In this document: positions 16,154 to 16,313 of the stretch, in pieces | Numbering within the stretch: the first letter of the stretch is position 1 | Layout: each line of letters opens with the position of its first letter | DNA from: Gemmatimonadota bacterium | GTDB lineage: Bacteria; Gemmatimonadota; Gemmatimonadetes; Gemmatimonadales; Gemmatimonadaceae | DNA: 16,313 bases | Assembly: GCA_016719105.1 (NCBI GenBank) | Contig: JADKAQ010000037.1 | Span: 1-16,313 of the forward strand | Direction: 5' to 3' | Translations under genes and position numbers: made by a program | The notes under the pieces: model-generated | The model's database searches: none | The model's input: the letters and a program-made list of their open reading frames with translations, nothing else | Told to the model about the DNA's origin: nothing

Positions 16154-16313
16154 CACTTCATGCAGTTGATCATCGGCATCGTGGAACGACTCCGTGGTTC
16201 ACCGCTCACCGCGGTTACTCGCCGCGCCCAGTCCGGCGTCGCGCGCGTGGTGATGAGCTTCTCCTGCAGAATGCGGCGCGCGCGAAAGAGACGGGAACGG
16301 ACCGTCCCGATCG
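16153..16313 (-). CDS. ECF RNA polymerase sigma factor (3' end only)
   Basis: 52 codons are visible before the TGA at 16155-16153; the rest lies beyond the right edge. It starts with IGTVRSRLFRARRILQEKL, the recognition helix of sigma region 4.2 (PIGTVRSRLxRAR), which contacts the -35 box. A basic tail of about 33 residues follows. The TGATG overlap with the anti-sigma start is typical of sigma/anti-sigma operons. It is the natural candidate to read the GGAAC-N16-GTCT promoters at 11349 and 13825. Confidence 0.85.
   Translation of the reverse strand, partial: IGTVRSRLFRARRILQEKLITTRATPDWARRVTAVSGEPRSRSTMPMINCMK

Overview
This is GC-rich bacterial chromosome, packed with genes on both strands. 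It encodes many lipoproteins, a Ser/Thr kinase next to an ECF sigma factor of the acidobacterial/gemmatimonad type, a BIG2-kelch lipoprotein and a BglX-like glycosidase. This style suggests Gemmatimonadota or a relative such as Acidobacteriota. That is an inference from gene content; there is no rRNA or other taxonomic marker here. No tRNA, rRNA or CRISPR array was seen.

Layout, left to right. (1) 1-180, minus: 5' part of a PLDc_N-type membrane protein, cut by the window edge. (2) 397-2770, plus: a periplasmic GH3 beta-glucosidase (BglX type), broken into many reading frames. (3) 2785-3678: a REP-associated tyrosine transposase (RAYT) between two inverted arrays of a 12-bp unit GGGGTCAGAGCT. 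(4) 3754-6043, plus: a BIG2/kelch lipoprotein and two small lipoproteins; the two small ones share an upstream element. (5) 6059-7484, plus: a phosphoribosyltransferase-alpha/beta-hydrolase fusion whose start codon lies in a long hairpin. (6) 7506-10122, plus: a membrane Ser/Thr kinase with a helical-repeat C-terminus, convergent with (7) 10152-11114, minus: an ECF sigma factor and a small membrane protein. (8) 11259-11345: a solo copy of the RAYT-linked repeat, with no transposase, directly upstream of an ECF-type promoter. (9) 11416-14677: a TVP38/TMEM64 membrane protein (plus), a mercuric-reductase-like flavoprotein (minus) and a DUF547 protein (plus). (10) 14719-16313, minus: an operon of ECF sigma (3' end only), zinc-finger anti-sigma, and a flavoprotein of the family usually fused to SelD.

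The main result is a possible regulon. The TVP38 and DUF547 genes are each preceded by the same ECF-type promoter, GGAAC-N16-GTCT, and the sigma/anti-sigma operon on the right is the obvious candidate regulator. The anti-sigma has an H-x3-C-x2-C zinc motif of the redox-sensing kind, once its frame is restored. The genes together look like a redox or metal(loid)-stress locus, but no substrate can be read from the sequence. The second result is the RAYT/repeat system, with one full locus and one solo derivative 7.6 kb away.

Caution on quality: reading-frame breaks are very dense at 1-2530 and 12240-16100 (roughly 35 by my hand count) and rare at 2530-12240 (three). Motifs survive on both sides of the breaks, so uncorrected indel errors are more likely than decay. 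Coordinates for broken genes are outer limits.
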